Shown: one piece after another, positions 1 through 8,486 of the stretch
Numbering within the stretch: position 1 is the first letter of the stretch
Layout: each line of letters starts with the position of its first letter
Assembly (NCBI GenBank): GCA_964386705.1
Contig: CAYLTY010000038.1
Coordinates: forward strand, 1-46,548
Source: AM-0621 sp964386705
GTDB lineage: Bacteria; Planctomycetota; Planctomycetia; Planctomycetales; Planctomycetaceae
Length of the DNA: 46,548 bases
Direction: 5' to 3'
Notes under the pieces: model-generated
The model's database searches: none
Seen by the model: only the letters and a program-made list of their open reading frames with translations
Told to the model about the DNA's origin: nothing
Translations under genes and position numbers: made by a program

Positions 1-312
1 AAGAGCCTGCGAGACGTCGGCGGCACGGTTAACGGTGCCGATCTGGTGAAGATCGTCGATGAATCGCTCGCCCGCGTTTCGACTCTGCGAGGCCGTCTGG
101 GTGCTATCCAGAAGAACGTCATCGACACCAACGTGTCGGCTCTGGGTGTGGCTCTCGAAAACCTGACGGACGCTCGCAGCGATATCACCGATACGGACTT
201 CGCGGCTGAATCCGCTCAGCTCACGAAGACCCAGATTCTGGCCCAGGCCAGCATCTCGGTGCTCTCGATTGCGAACCAGAATCCTCAGCAGGTCCTCGCC
301 CTGCTCCGCTAA
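1..312 (+). CDS. fliC: Flagellin, C-terminal end (5' end outside the window)
   Basis: Reading frame 1 is open from the first base and ends with TAA at 310-312. The visible 103 residues match the conserved C-terminal (D1/D0) helices of bacterial flagellin. They include a stretch reading LGAIQKNVIDTNVSAL and the typical DTDFAAESAQLTKTQIL segment, followed by the terminal QANQNPQQVLALLR-like helix (here IANQNPQQVLALLR). In flagellins these helices pack in the filament core and carry the export and polymerisation contacts, so the protein is a secreted subunit of the flagellar filament. The start and the variable surface domain lie to the left and cannot be judged. A strong terminator follows 28 bases after the stop, so this is the last gene of its transcript. 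Paralogous flagellins cannot be told apart from the C-terminus, so the symbol is generic. Confidence 0.93.
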   Translation, partial: KSLRDVGGTVNGADLVKIVDESLARVSTLRGRLGAIQKNVIDTNVSALGVALENLTDARSDITDTDFAAESAQLTKTQILAQASISVLSIANQNPQQVLALLR

Positions 313-340
313 ACCCGGAGTGATGTGAGAAGCAGATAGA

Positions 341-384
341 CCAGCAGCGATGTCTCGCTTGAGACATCGCTGCTGGCGTTTTAA
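341..384 (+). terminator. Rho-independent terminator of the flagellin gene
   Basis: A perfect 16-bp stem (341-356 ccagcagcgatgtctc; 361-376 its reverse complement) closes a 4-base loop and is followed by cgttttaat. It sits between the flagellin stop and the convergent ABC-transporter gene. The T-run lies on the plus-strand side only, so it serves the flagellin transcript. Confidence 0.9.
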
Positions 385-400
385 TGGGCCAGCTCGGTGA

Positions 401-1918
401 TCAGGCAAAACGCATCAGGTCCGACTTGCTGACTTCGCAGTTCTCGAACTCATGCGAGATGCGACCGCGGTGAAAAGCCAGGATGCGATCCGAATGGGCC
501 AGCACCATCTCGGGTTCAGTCGACGCGAGGATCACCGCTGCTCCCCGCCGCTTCTGTTCGGCGACGAGTTTCATCACTTCGTCCTTGGCACCGACATCCA
601 TGCCGCGTGTGGGCTCTTCCAGCACGAGCACGCGGATGTCTCCCAGCAACCACTTCGACAGCACGATCTTCTGCTGATTCCCACCGGACAATTTGCCCGC
701 CAGCAGGCGAGCATTCGGCGGCCGACAGCCAACTTGATCCACGTAGGGTTGAGCGACTTCTAACTCCCGACCACGAGTCAGCCATTCGCCCATGCTGCGT
801 TTCAGATGGGCCAGCGTGACGTTCCGAAAAATGGGACTGCCGCGCACCAGTGTCTTCGCTCGATCGGCGGCGACCAGCACAACGCCGCGCCGCACAGCAC
901 TGTGCACATCGCCCAATTGCAGCGGTTCGTCACTCAACAGCACTCGCCCGCTGGTGACATCCATCGTGCCCGCCAGAGCGTGAGCCAGTTCCTGATGTCC
1001 AGCACCGACGAAGCCGTACAGCCCCAGGCATTCACCGGGTCGCACGTCCAGCGGCACGTCATGAAATAAGCCGGAACGGCTCAGAGATTCCGCACGCAGG
1101 ACTGGTGCTACGGTGCTTCTTGCCGGCAACTTCACCGCACTTTCGTAGCCGACCTCAACAATCGAATCCGAATGGCCCAGCATCTTGTGAATAACGTCCT
1201 GCTTCGTCAGCGACTTCGCGTCGGACGTCTCGATCCGCTTCCCGTTGCGGAAGATGGTCACGCGGTCGCAGATCTCCAGCACGTCTTCAATGAAGTGGCT
1301 GATGAACACGAACGACACGCCACGGCCGCGCAGTTGATTGATGAGTTCAAACAGCCGCCGAGTCTCGGGTGGACTGAGAGCGCTCGTCGGTTCGTCGAGA
1401 ATCAGAACCTGTGCGCCGCTATGTAAGCCGCGAGCGATCTCAACCATCTGACGGATGACGAGCGGATAGCGATCCAGGCGCCCGCGCACGTTGACGTCGA
1501 GGCCCAGTTCTGACAGGTAGGCCCGCGACTGCTGATGCATCTGAGACCAGTCCACCATGCCCAGACGATTCACTGGTTGACGGCCGAGAAACATGTTCTC
1601 TGCGACCGAAAGCTGGTTGATGCCAGACAACTCCTGATAGACCATCGCGACGCCCTGTTCGAGCGCTGCTGAGGGACTGGAAAGCTCCACCAACTGGCCG
1701 TTGAGTAACACCTCGCCCTCGTGCTCCGGCAATGCTCCGGCGAGGATCTTCATCAACGTGCTTTTGCCCGCACCGTTGCTGCCGACGAGTCCATGCACTT
1801 CGCCGCGCCGCAAGTTGAAATCGACGCCATCGAGCGCAATGACTCCACCAAACCGCTGCCGAATCTGGCGGCATTCCAGCAGCAACTCGGATGATGACGT
1901 GACAGCGGTGTCCGACAT
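401..1918 (-). CDS. Sugar-type ABC transporter ATP-binding protein (RbsA/MglA family, two ABC domains)
   Basis: 505 residues, the usual length of duplicated ATPases of the ribose/galactose uptake family, which power import through RbsC-type permeases at the inner membrane. The N-terminal ABC domain has Walker A GSNGAGKST (46-54) and Walker B VLILDEPTSA (171-180). The second domain has the expected degenerate P-loop (LYGFVGAGHQEL) and a clean LSGGNQQK signature followed by VLVLEEPTRG. In the first domain the signature loop, usually LSVGxQQ, reads YPLVIRQ (151-157) just before MVEIARGL, which is unusual. ATG at 1918 is preceded by GAGG at a 7-base spacing. It starts 24 bases after the hemE stop on the same strand, so the two are probably co-transcribed. 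No permease or binding-protein gene is visible. The substrate is unknown. Confidence 0.9.
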   Translation of the reverse strand: MSDTAVTSSSELLLECRQIRQRFGGVIALDGVDFNLRRGEVHGLVGSNGAGKSTLMKILAGALPEHEGEVLLNGQLVELSSPSAALEQGVAMVYQELSGINQLSVAENMFLGRQPVNRLGMVDWSQMHQQSRAYLSELGLDVNVRGRLDRYPLVIRQMVEIARGLHSGAQVLILDEPTSALSPPETRRLFELINQLRGRGVSFVFISHFIEDVLEICDRVTIFRNGKRIETSDAKSLTKQDVIHKMLGHSDSIVEVGYESAVKLPARSTVAPVLRAESLSRSGLFHDVPLDVRPGECLGLYGFVGAGHQELAHALAGTMDVTSGRVLLSDEPLQLGDVHSAVRRGVVLVAADRAKTLVRGSPIFRNVTLAHLKRSMGEWLTRGRELEVAQPYVDQVGCRPPNARLLAGKLSGGNQQKIVLSKWLLGDIRVLVLEEPTRGMDVGAKDEVMKLVAEQKRRGAAVILASTEPEMVLAHSDRILAFHRGRISHEFENCEVSKSDLMRFA

Positions 1919-1942
1919 GCGAAGGCCTCAACCGAAGATCAA

Positions 1943-2986
1943 TTAGGAGTTCGCACCAATCTCATGCACCAGTTTGACGAGCGTTTTAACGTTCTCTGGC
2001 GGCACTTCGGGGAAGACGCCGTGTCCCAGGTTGAAGATGTGCGCTCGACGTCCCGCAGCATTGATGATGCGCGTGACCTCGCGCCGCATGGTCTCCGTAT
2101 CCGACAGCAACAACACCGGGTCCATGTTGCCTTGAATACCACGCGCTGGTCCCAGTTGACGACGCGCGTCGGCCATGTCGATGCGCCAATCAATCCCGAT
2201 GACCTGCCCGCCCGCTTGCGACTGCAACGGCAGCAGTGCGGGATTACCGGTCAGAAAATTGATCACTGGAATATTGCTCGGCACGGCGTCAATGATCGCT
2301 TTGGTGTAAGGCATCACGTATTGGGCATAGTCCGAAGGCGACAGACATCCGGCCCAACTGTCGAAGAGTTGAATGCCTTGGCAACCGGCATCGATCTGCG
2401 CCTGGATGTATTTGATGAGGCTGGTGACCAGGCACGTCATCAGTGAATGCCAGGCACCACGATCGCCGTACATGATCCGCTTGGTACCGATGTAGTTCTT
2501 AGAACCACCACCTTCGATCGCGTAGGAAGCCAGCGTGAACGGTGCTCCCGCGAAGCCCAGCAACGGGATGTTTGCTGGAAGCGCCGCGCGCACGAGCTTC
2601 ACGGTTTCAAACACGAAGTGCAGCGACGACACATCATCCAGCGGCTTCACGCGATCCACCTCGGCCGACGTGCGAACCGGGTTATGAATCACCGGGCCTT
2701 CGCCCTTTGCGTATTCCAGATCAAGCCCCATCGGCTCGAGAATCGGCAACAGATCGGCGAACAGAATCGCGGCATCGACGCCCAGAATCTGCTGAGCGGA
2801 CAGCGTCACTTCCGCAGACAAATCCGGCCGCTTGCAGAGTTCAATAAACGTCACCTTGCTGCGAACGGCCATGTACTCGGGCAGGTAGCGTCCCGCTTGC
2901 CGCATGATCCATACGGGGGTGGTGTCTGTCGTCTCATTCCGAGCCGCGCGCAGCAGTCGGCAGTCCTTCAGTTCCGGCGTAAGCAA
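1943..2986 (-). CDS. hemE: Uroporphyrinogen decarboxylase
   Basis: Cytoplasmic haem-biosynthesis enzyme that removes four carboxyl groups from uroporphyrinogen III to give coproporphyrinogen III. The signature VWIMRQAGRYLPEY (residues 25-38) and the ILFADLLPILEPMGLDL active-site strand are present. The length, 347 aa, is typical of HemE. The reading frame stays open up to 3049. I chose the TTG at 2986 because GGGGAG lies 7-8 bases upstream and the protein then begins ELKDCRLLRAARNE close to where HemE proteins normally start. An upstream start would add 21 residues with no family support. The ABC ATPase follows directly downstream. A haem gene fits the cytochrome-type proteins encoded further right, but no direct link is visible. 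Confidence 0.96.
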   Translation of the reverse strand: MLTPELKDCRLLRAARNETTDTTPVWIMRQAGRYLPEYMAVRSKVTFIELCKRPDLSAEVTLSAQQILGVDAAILFADLLPILEPMGLDLEYAKGEGPVIHNPVRTSAEVDRVKPLDDVSSLHFVFETVKLVRAALPANIPLLGFAGAPFTLASYAIEGGGSKNYIGTKRIMYGDRGAWHSLMTCLVTSLIKYIQAQIDAGCQGIQLFDSWAGCLSPSDYAQYVMPYTKAIIDAVPSNIPVINFLTGNPALLPLQSQAGGQVIGIDWRIDMADARRQLGPARGIQGNMDPVLLLSDTETMRREVTRIINAAGRRAHIFNLGHGVFPEVPPENVKTLVKLVHEIGANS

Positions 2987-3072
2987 TCTAAAACTCCCCG
3001 TAGTAGCAGCGATCAAAAACTCTGTGCAGCGTAGTTGATAATGCCTCACCGCCGCGCCGCGAAGGCAGTGGC

Positions 3073-4725
3073 CTACTGAGCCTTGTTCCCTTTCGGTTTC
3101 GCGGGCTTGTCTCCCGCAGGATCCGCCGTTGTGAATGGCGGCCGTTCGAACGTCTGGCCATCGCCGGTGACTCGCGGATCGCCAGCTTCGGTGAGCACCG
3201 TCATCAGTCGCTCCGCCAGTTCTTTCCGTTGAGTCGCGTAGGCCGGATCGTTCGCCACGTTCTTGATCTGCTCAGGGTCGTTCTTGAGATCATAGAGTTC
3301 TTCTGCCGGCCGCTTGCCGAAGGCATAGTCGTAGTGCCACTTCCAATCAGGATTGTTGCGTTGACCGATCAGCCAGGCTTTCGTCGGTCCCGCGTCCATG
3401 TCGGCAAACGCGACGCGCGTCTCGAATTCGAGGACCCGCTGCGACGGTGCTAATTCAGCCGTCACCGCGTAGGGAGCCCCCAGCGGCCACCGGTCTGGCG
3501 CGAAGTTGCGGACATACAAGAAGTCTTGAGTCCGCAGGGCCCGCTGCGGATACGGTAGGTTGTTCTCGCGAGCGTTCCCGACGTGCCGTTCTCGACCAGC
3601 CACCGTCCATGTGCGCGACGAATCGACCAATCCGCTCTTTTCCGACCGAATAACGTTCAACAAGCTGCGGCTATTCAAACCCGCGGGCGGGGTGACTCCT
3701 CCTGCGTCCAGAAACGTCGGACACAGATCCATCAGATTGACGAAGTCATCAACGACTCTTCCGCCCTTCGCGCCGGGATACCGCGCAATCAACGAAACGC
3801 CGATGCCAAAGTCGTACAGATTGCATTTGCCGCCGGGGACTCCCGGAGCACCGTGATCGCCGCTAATCACAATCATGGTGCGATCAAGCTGATTGGTCTC
3901 TTCGAGCTTCTGCAGCAGCAGTCCGATGTATGCATCAAACGCCTGAATCTCGCCGAGATAGTCCGCGAAGTCTTCCCGCACTTCCGGGACATCGGGCAGG
4001 AACTTCGGCAGCTTGCCCTTGAGCGAGTCCGGTTCGATGCCCCAGAGTGCCTTGCCGGAGCCCTTCACCCAGGTGCGATGCACGGTCGTCGGCCCGAACC
4101 AGTACAGCCAGGGCTGATCCGCTTTGCGATCCGCGAGGAACGCATCGAAGTTGCCACGCACCTGCGCGAAGATTTTCTCTTTAGCAACGTCCAGCGACTG
4201 ACCTTCGCCCACGAACTTCGTCACGTTCTCGGAAAAGTTGTTGGGCAGTCCGCCCGCCTTCTCGTAGGCGTATTTGCCCGCACCGAAGGGCGCATCGTTC
4301 GGAGTACCGGGGCTCCACACTTTCCAAGTCTCGCCGATGTGATAGCCGGACTCTTTCAGCAGCAGCGGAAAGCTGGGGATGGCTGAATCCCAAACCGCGC
4401 CTACGAGGATCGCCCCGCGTCCCGTGTTGAAAAAGTAACGGCCCGACAGCAGCGCACTACGGCACGGCGTGCAGGACGGCGCGTTCACAAACGCGTTCTT
4501 GAAGAGCACACCTTCGCGAGCCACACGATCGATGTTCGGCGTCTTTACCACCTGATTCGGCGAAGGCATCGATTGCACGGCCGCGTAGGCACTCGCGTAG
4601 CGCCCCCAGTCATCGGCAAAGCAGAACAGGATGTTCGGTCGCGGTTCGGCAGCCAGAGTATCCGCAGCATTCACCATCGCGATGACCAACAACCACGTCG
4701 AAATGAGCACTCTGCGAGCAAACAT
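3073..4725 (-). CDS. Secreted sulfatase (formylglycine-dependent, SGSH/arylsulfatase-like)
   Basis: 550 aa. A signal peptide (MFARRVLISTWLLVIAMVNA) precedes the sulfatase core beginning PRPNILFCFADDWGRYAS, whose paired Asp residues are calcium ligands. The formylglycine motif is CTPCRSALLSGR, with the modified Cys at residue 85, matching C-x-P-x-R...L-x-G-R. Further metal-site sequence GDHGAPG is present. The enzyme should hydrolyse sulfate esters or N-sulfates, probably of polysaccharides, outside the cytoplasm. It must be activated by a formylglycine-generating enzyme, which is not encoded here. The start at 4725 is favoured over an in-frame ATG four codons upstream because GAGG lies 6 bases before it. 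Planctomycetes carry many such sulfatases. The exact substrate cannot be read from the sequence. The C-terminus is Lys/Pro-rich. Confidence 0.92.
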   Translation of the reverse strand: MFARRVLISTWLLVIAMVNAADTLAAEPRPNILFCFADDWGRYASAYAAVQSMPSPNQVVKTPNIDRVAREGVLFKNAFVNAPSCTPCRSALLSGRYFFNTGRGAILVGAVWDSAIPSFPLLLKESGYHIGETWKVWSPGTPNDAPFGAGKYAYEKAGGLPNNFSENVTKFVGEGQSLDVAKEKIFAQVRGNFDAFLADRKADQPWLYWFGPTTVHRTWVKGSGKALWGIEPDSLKGKLPKFLPDVPEVREDFADYLGEIQAFDAYIGLLLQKLEETNQLDRTMIVISGDHGAPGVPGGKCNLYDFGIGVSLIARYPGAKGGRVVDDFVNLMDLCPTFLDAGGVTPPAGLNSRSLLNVIRSEKSGLVDSSRTWTVAGRERHVGNARENNLPYPQRALRTQDFLYVRNFAPDRWPLGAPYAVTAELAPSQRVLEFETRVAFADMDAGPTKAWLIGQRNNPDWKWHYDYAFGKRPAEELYDLKNDPEQIKNVANDPAYATQRKELAERLMTVLTEAGDPRVTGDGQTFERPPFTTADPAGDKPAKPKGNKAQ

Positions 4726-4938
4726 GAGCGGCCTCATCGATTTTGAGTTTCAACCCCGGCACTTCACCGCAGGATAGCCGAACCATCGCAAATTTGGTCG
4801 CGTCGCCCCGGTCGCCAGAATCCCTGAACGGGCAGTTATGCTGTATATCACCTGCTATAGTGTCGTCAGCCAACGGATGAGCGAACAACGCAGGCTCATC
4901 AATAGCACCAAACCACGCTCTGACCCTGAGACGCAGAC

Positions 4939-5541
4939 ATGGTCGCTCCGAATCTCACCGCTGAAGCATTTGCGGACCAGAGGCCTGATCTCCCCGAGGG
5001 AGGCCGCTGGACAGAACTGTTGTGTGGTGAGGTCCTGAACCTCGAACCGCCATCACCCGAACACGGCACTGTGGTGCTCAACTTCTCCAAGGCTCTGGCG
5101 GACCACCTGCAGGGCTTTCCCGAAGGCTATGCGTGCTTTGAACTGGGGCTCATCGTCGCCCGACAGCCTGATTCGGTTTATGCCCCGGCGGTCAGTTACT
5201 TCGCAGGGGGCAAGCTGTTCGCCGAACTGGACAACATCGTCTCAGAGACCCGACCGGCTCTCATCCTGGAAGTCGCCTCGACGGAAGACCGCCGCCGGAT
5301 GATCCGCCGCCGTACTCAGGACTACCTGAATTGGGGTGTCTCGGTCGTGATCGTCGTCGAACCGCGCGACAAGCTGGTCGCGGTGCACATGCCCAACCGC
5401 GCGGTGCAGATACTCGGCAGCGGTTCCAGTGTTGAAGCCAACGAGTTCTGGACAACGCCCACGCAACCAATCTTGCAACGCTTCTGCGTGTCCGTCGACG
5501 ACCTGTTTCACGAGCCCGAATGGATGCACGCCGGTCGGTAA
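4939..5541 (+). CDS. Uma2-family (DUF820) protein with substituted active-site aspartate
   Basis: 200 aa with the layout of the Uma2 family, a PD-(D/E)XK nuclease-fold group common in cyanobacteria and planctomycetes. Visible elements: RWTELLCGEVLNLEPPSPEH near the N-terminus, the GLIVAR strand, VYAPAVSYF (80-88), LILEVAST (108-115) and the helix RRRTQDYLNWGV followed by VVIVVEPRD. The conserved PD of this family sits in an APDV-like strand. Here the position reads APAV (Ala-84, codon gcg at 5188-5190). The Glu of LILEV (Glu-111) is kept. The protein may therefore be catalytically weak or inactive. The family's biological role is poorly known. The gene stands alone, with no strong Shine-Dalgarno sequence, and converges on the membrane-protein gene. 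Confidence 0.8.
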   Translation: MVAPNLTAEAFADQRPDLPEGGRWTELLCGEVLNLEPPSPEHGTVVLNFSKALADHLQGFPEGYACFELGLIVARQPDSVYAPAVSYFAGGKLFAELDNIVSETRPALILEVASTEDRRRMIRRRTQDYLNWGVSVVIVVEPRDKLVAVHMPNRAVQILGSGSSVEANEFWTTPTQPILQRFCVSVDDLFHEPEWMHAGR

Positions 5542-5581
5542 TGCGTGTCTGCGGGAGGCCACTGATCGAGTCGCCAAGCCT

Positions 5582-7237
5582 TCAAGACGGTGGGTTCAGG
5601 AGTGGCTCCGGGTTGGCCATTGGCAAGCCCAATTTGTCTGCCAGGCTGGCTTCGATAAATACGGCGGCGGCTCCGTCCGCGAAAACCATCCGCCAGCCAG
5701 GAATGCGGAACATCCCGTTGATCGCGGATCGCGACGAGCGACTGTCGAGAATCACGGCTGGCAGCAGTCCCTGCTCATCACGCGGACCGATGAGTTGTGC
5801 GAACCCAGGGTCGCCTTGAGACATCTTCTGCAGAGCGGCTTCGAACGTTTCAAACGTCCGGCGACCGCAGACCTCCAGACGACCGTCCATGAAGACCAGT
5901 CGTTGCGGAGCATTGTGGAAGATGTAAACACCCGCCTGACCGATGTTGGCGACGAAGGCCCGTCCCGGCATCTCAGCCTGACCTGCGAAGCGGGCCGCAT
6001 CGTGAGCAAACCACGCCGGATGCTCGCTCAACGAGAAGCGATCGCGCGAACCGCTCCATTTCCCCCAATGACCGGAAAAGTGGCAGGCTGTCAAAAACAG
6101 GATCACACCGCTCAACGTCCAAGCCAATCGCACGTTCCTGCGATCCGCGTTCCAGGCCGGAGTTCGCAGCGTTTCCAGGTTGGCACAAAGCGCATTCGCT
6201 GCAATGAGCGCCACGAGGCTCGTGTTGCGCATCATCTTCCAACCGAGAAACGAGAACGCGCAGAACAGCAACGCACGCCGCAGATCGACTCGTCGCTGAT
6301 GGGCAGAGCCAGTTCGCGGACCACATATTGCCCGTGCGATGAAGCTCAACACAGTGCCCAGCCAAAGCAGCAGCACGGCATCGAAGTGCCAGCTCCGCAG
6401 ACCAGCCTGCTGAAAGAACACCAAGGGCGGAGTGAACTCATCAATGCGACTCGCGTAGAACGCCTGATCGACCGACAGCTTGCGAAACAGCACCAGCGGG
6501 AAGAACGCTCCCTCTTCCAGATACGGATTCACAAATGCCGTGAGCAGCAGCAACGCGCCAACCTTGAAAAGTGTACCTATCGGAAGCTGCTGCAATTTGT
6601 TGTGCTCAGATCGTCGTGTAGCCCTCAAGCTGAGCTGGTCCGCGGCAAAGGCTCCGGCCACGACCAATCCCAGCACCGACAAGGCGTGGCAGTTGTTCCA
6701 GACGACCTGCAGCAGTGGCAGCCACCAGAGCAGACGCGGCTTGCCGGGAAATCGCTCGATGACCCAGAGCCAAGTCGCCAGACCGAGCAGTGTGATTAGC
6801 TCCGGTCGAGCCAGCGCGCGGCCAGAAAGGCAGATAGCAGCCAGAGACCAGACGCCCGCTCGCAGCCAGACCGGCAGCGTTCTTCCCGCTGATGAGTATC
6901 CCAACGCGACCGTGCCCGTAATCGCTCCCGCCGTCGCGAGAGTCAGCATCGAAACTCCGCCGAGGGAATACAGCGCCGTTGCCAGCAGTTGAAAGCCCCA
7001 ATGCAGGTCCACCCACGAAGCATCGTTCTCCGTGAACGTGAACCAGTCGCCGAATGGAACAGTGCCGCGTTCCAAAATGAGTTGCCCGGTCCGGAGATGC
7101 CACCAGATGTCGTGGTCCATCAGCGGCGAGCACGACATGCAGAACGTCCACACCAGCAGGCAGCCCACCAGCCACCAATTCGCGCGGCGAGCCATCAACG
7201 ATGGCTCGGCGGGAATGTCGGCAGATGGTTGATTCAT
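5582..7237 (-). CDS. Multi-spanning integral membrane protein of unknown function
   Basis: 551 aa with about nine or ten hydrophobic segments in the first 400 residues. After the first membrane segment comes a conserved-looking luminal stretch, DHDIWWHLRTGQLIL followed by VPFGDWFTFT and WVDLHWGFQ, which gives acidic and aromatic residues just outside the membrane. The last 140 residues are soluble (ANIGQAGVYIFHNAPQRLVFMDGRLEV...). The arrangement, with an Asp-rich first loop, many TM helices and a soluble C-terminal domain, resembles GT-C fold glycosyltransferases, but I see no diagnostic motif, so this stays a guess. It overlaps no neighbour. The regulator gene at 7274 lies 36 bases upstream on the same strand and may share its transcript. 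Confidence 0.75.
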   Translation of the reverse strand: MNQPSADIPAEPSLMARRANWWLVGCLLVWTFCMSCSPLMDHDIWWHLRTGQLILERGTVPFGDWFTFTENDASWVDLHWGFQLLATALYSLGGVSMLTLATAGAITGTVALGYSSAGRTLPVWLRAGVWSLAAICLSGRALARPELITLLGLATWLWVIERFPGKPRLLWWLPLLQVVWNNCHALSVLGLVVAGAFAADQLSLRATRRSEHNKLQQLPIGTLFKVGALLLLTAFVNPYLEEGAFFPLVLFRKLSVDQAFYASRIDEFTPPLVFFQQAGLRSWHFDAVLLLWLGTVLSFIARAICGPRTGSAHQRRVDLRRALLFCAFSFLGWKMMRNTSLVALIAANALCANLETLRTPAWNADRRNVRLAWTLSGVILFLTACHFSGHWGKWSGSRDRFSLSEHPAWFAHDAARFAGQAEMPGRAFVANIGQAGVYIFHNAPQRLVFMDGRLEVCGRRTFETFEAALQKMSQGDPGFAQLIGPRDEQGLLPAVILDSRSSRSAINGMFRIPGWRMVFADGAAAVFIEASLADKLGLPMANPEPLLNPPS

Positions 7238-7273
7238 GGGGCGGAACGAGATGTTTCAAAGTCGGTCAGCGGA

Positions 7274-8161
7274 TCAAGCCTTCACCGTGCGGCGTTTCGA
7301 CATGCGAATCTCATTAGCGGTGCCGTTGAAGGACACGTCGTCCATGAACGTGCGAATGAGCAGCAGGCCACGACCGCTGACCTTCTCCAGGTTTTCCGGA
7401 TCGCGCGGATCCGGCAGGCATTTGGGATCATAGCCGGGCCCCTCATCGCGGATGAACCACTCGGCCTGATCACGCTGCAGTTTGACCGTCACATGGACGC
7501 GGCGGTCCTTGTATGGATCTTGCTGCCGGCGCTGCTGCGAGAGTTCGTAGTACTCCCCATCAAGTTCCCGCAGTTCGGACTTCAGTTCCAGATTGCCGTG
7601 TTCGATCGCATTGACCACCGCCTCCTGCAGCGCCGTGGAAATGCGAACAATGTCGTTGTCTTCGAAAATCTGCATCTGCCGCAGCTGCGTCTGAATGTGC
7701 TGAATCAGGGGACGGATGGCACACGTATCGTTCGTCAGCACGAAACGGAACTCGGCATAACCGAGACTTTCCAGCAACTGCGATTCGGCCCGCCGGTTCA
7801 TCACAAGCGCGACAACGTTGCGAACGGTCTGCTCCAGATCCCGAGCGAGGTGCTTCTTGGGTACATAGTTAGCCGCACCAATCCGCAAGGCGTTGACGGC
7901 CACCTCTTCGCTGCCATGAGCCGTCATCAAGATGACCGGCACGGACAGACGCTTAGCCTTCATCTGCTTCACGAGTTCCAAGCCGTCCATCTCAGGCATC
8001 ATCAGATCCGTGAGGACGACGTCTGGCGGTCGCGAGATGATGAGGTCGAGTGCTTCTCGACCATGTTGAGCATACGAGACGTCGAAGCCGAGCTGTTCCA
8101 ACTTCGCTCCCGCAATCCGACGATCGACTTGCGAATCATCGACAACCAATACTGCTGGCAT
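7274..8161 (-). CDS. Response-regulator receiver domain fused to an RsbW-like ATPase domain
   Basis: 295 aa. The N-terminal receiver domain (about 1-120) has the acidic pair in LVVDDS, the phospho-acceptor Asp in DVVLTDLMMPEMDG (Asp-52), the MTAHGS switch Thr/Ser and PKK lysine. The C-terminal half is a GHKL/HATPase_c_2 domain with N box EAVVNAIEHGN, G1 box DEGPGYDP and G2 box GRGLLLIRTFMDDV. There is no His-phosphotransfer (HisKA) helix, so this is not a sensor kinase. The ATPase resembles anti-sigma-factor serine kinases of the RsbW/SpoIIAB type. Phosphorylation of the receiver probably controls a partner-switching or kinase output (inference). The start at 8161 is preferred to one six codons upstream because GAGGG lies 8 bases before it. 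Confidence 0.9.
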   Translation of the reverse strand: MPAVLVVDDSQVDRRIAGAKLEQLGFDVSYAQHGREALDLIISRPPDVVLTDLMMPEMDGLELVKQMKAKRLSVPVILMTAHGSEEVAVNALRIGAANYVPKKHLARDLEQTVRNVVALVMNRRAESQLLESLGYAEFRFVLTNDTCAIRPLIQHIQTQLRQMQIFEDNDIVRISTALQEAVVNAIEHGNLELKSELRELDGEYYELSQQRRQQDPYKDRRVHVTVKLQRDQAEWFIRDEGPGYDPKCLPDPRDPENLEKVSGRGLLLIRTFMDDVSFNGTANEIRMSKRRTVKA

Positions 8162-8486
8162 TTGGCCCGCCCTCGACATGCTGGGGTTTTGGGGAATCGG
8201 AAACCGTCAACAGTGAGTCTCTACGTTCTGCCGCGTAGCCATTCTTCGACGCGGCGTTCGCCAACGCAAGTACCAACTCGCAGTTATCAGACCGCATGAG
8301 AAAGACTTAACAGAGACGCTGCTCTATTCTGCGCAACGCGTTCACTTCGTCTTACGGCGGTTGGGTCGGCTGGCGATGCCTGCATCATCGACGATATGCG
8401 GTGCTCGCTCGCACAGAGTTTCGATGCCGGCCACTCCCTAGTCCTGACGTTGAATCTTCCAAATTCCGCTTAAAAACTGTTCGGTT
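8162..8486. other. Intergenic region between divergent genes
   Basis: 325 bases between the divergent regulator gene (minus) and the isomerase gene (plus). It must contain both promoters. I see no clear -35/-10 pair, no long palindrome, and no convincing coding sequence in it. Confidence 0.5.

Noticed and set aside
5429..6799. 456-codon open frame on the plus strand
   Set aside because: It lies opposite the membrane-protein gene, is rich in Arg/Gln/His with no domain, and follows the codon pattern of the true gene on the other strand.
6989..8299. 436-codon open frame on the plus strand
   Set aside because: It is antisense to the receiver/ATPase gene, whose motifs are unmistakable, and its product has no family likeness.
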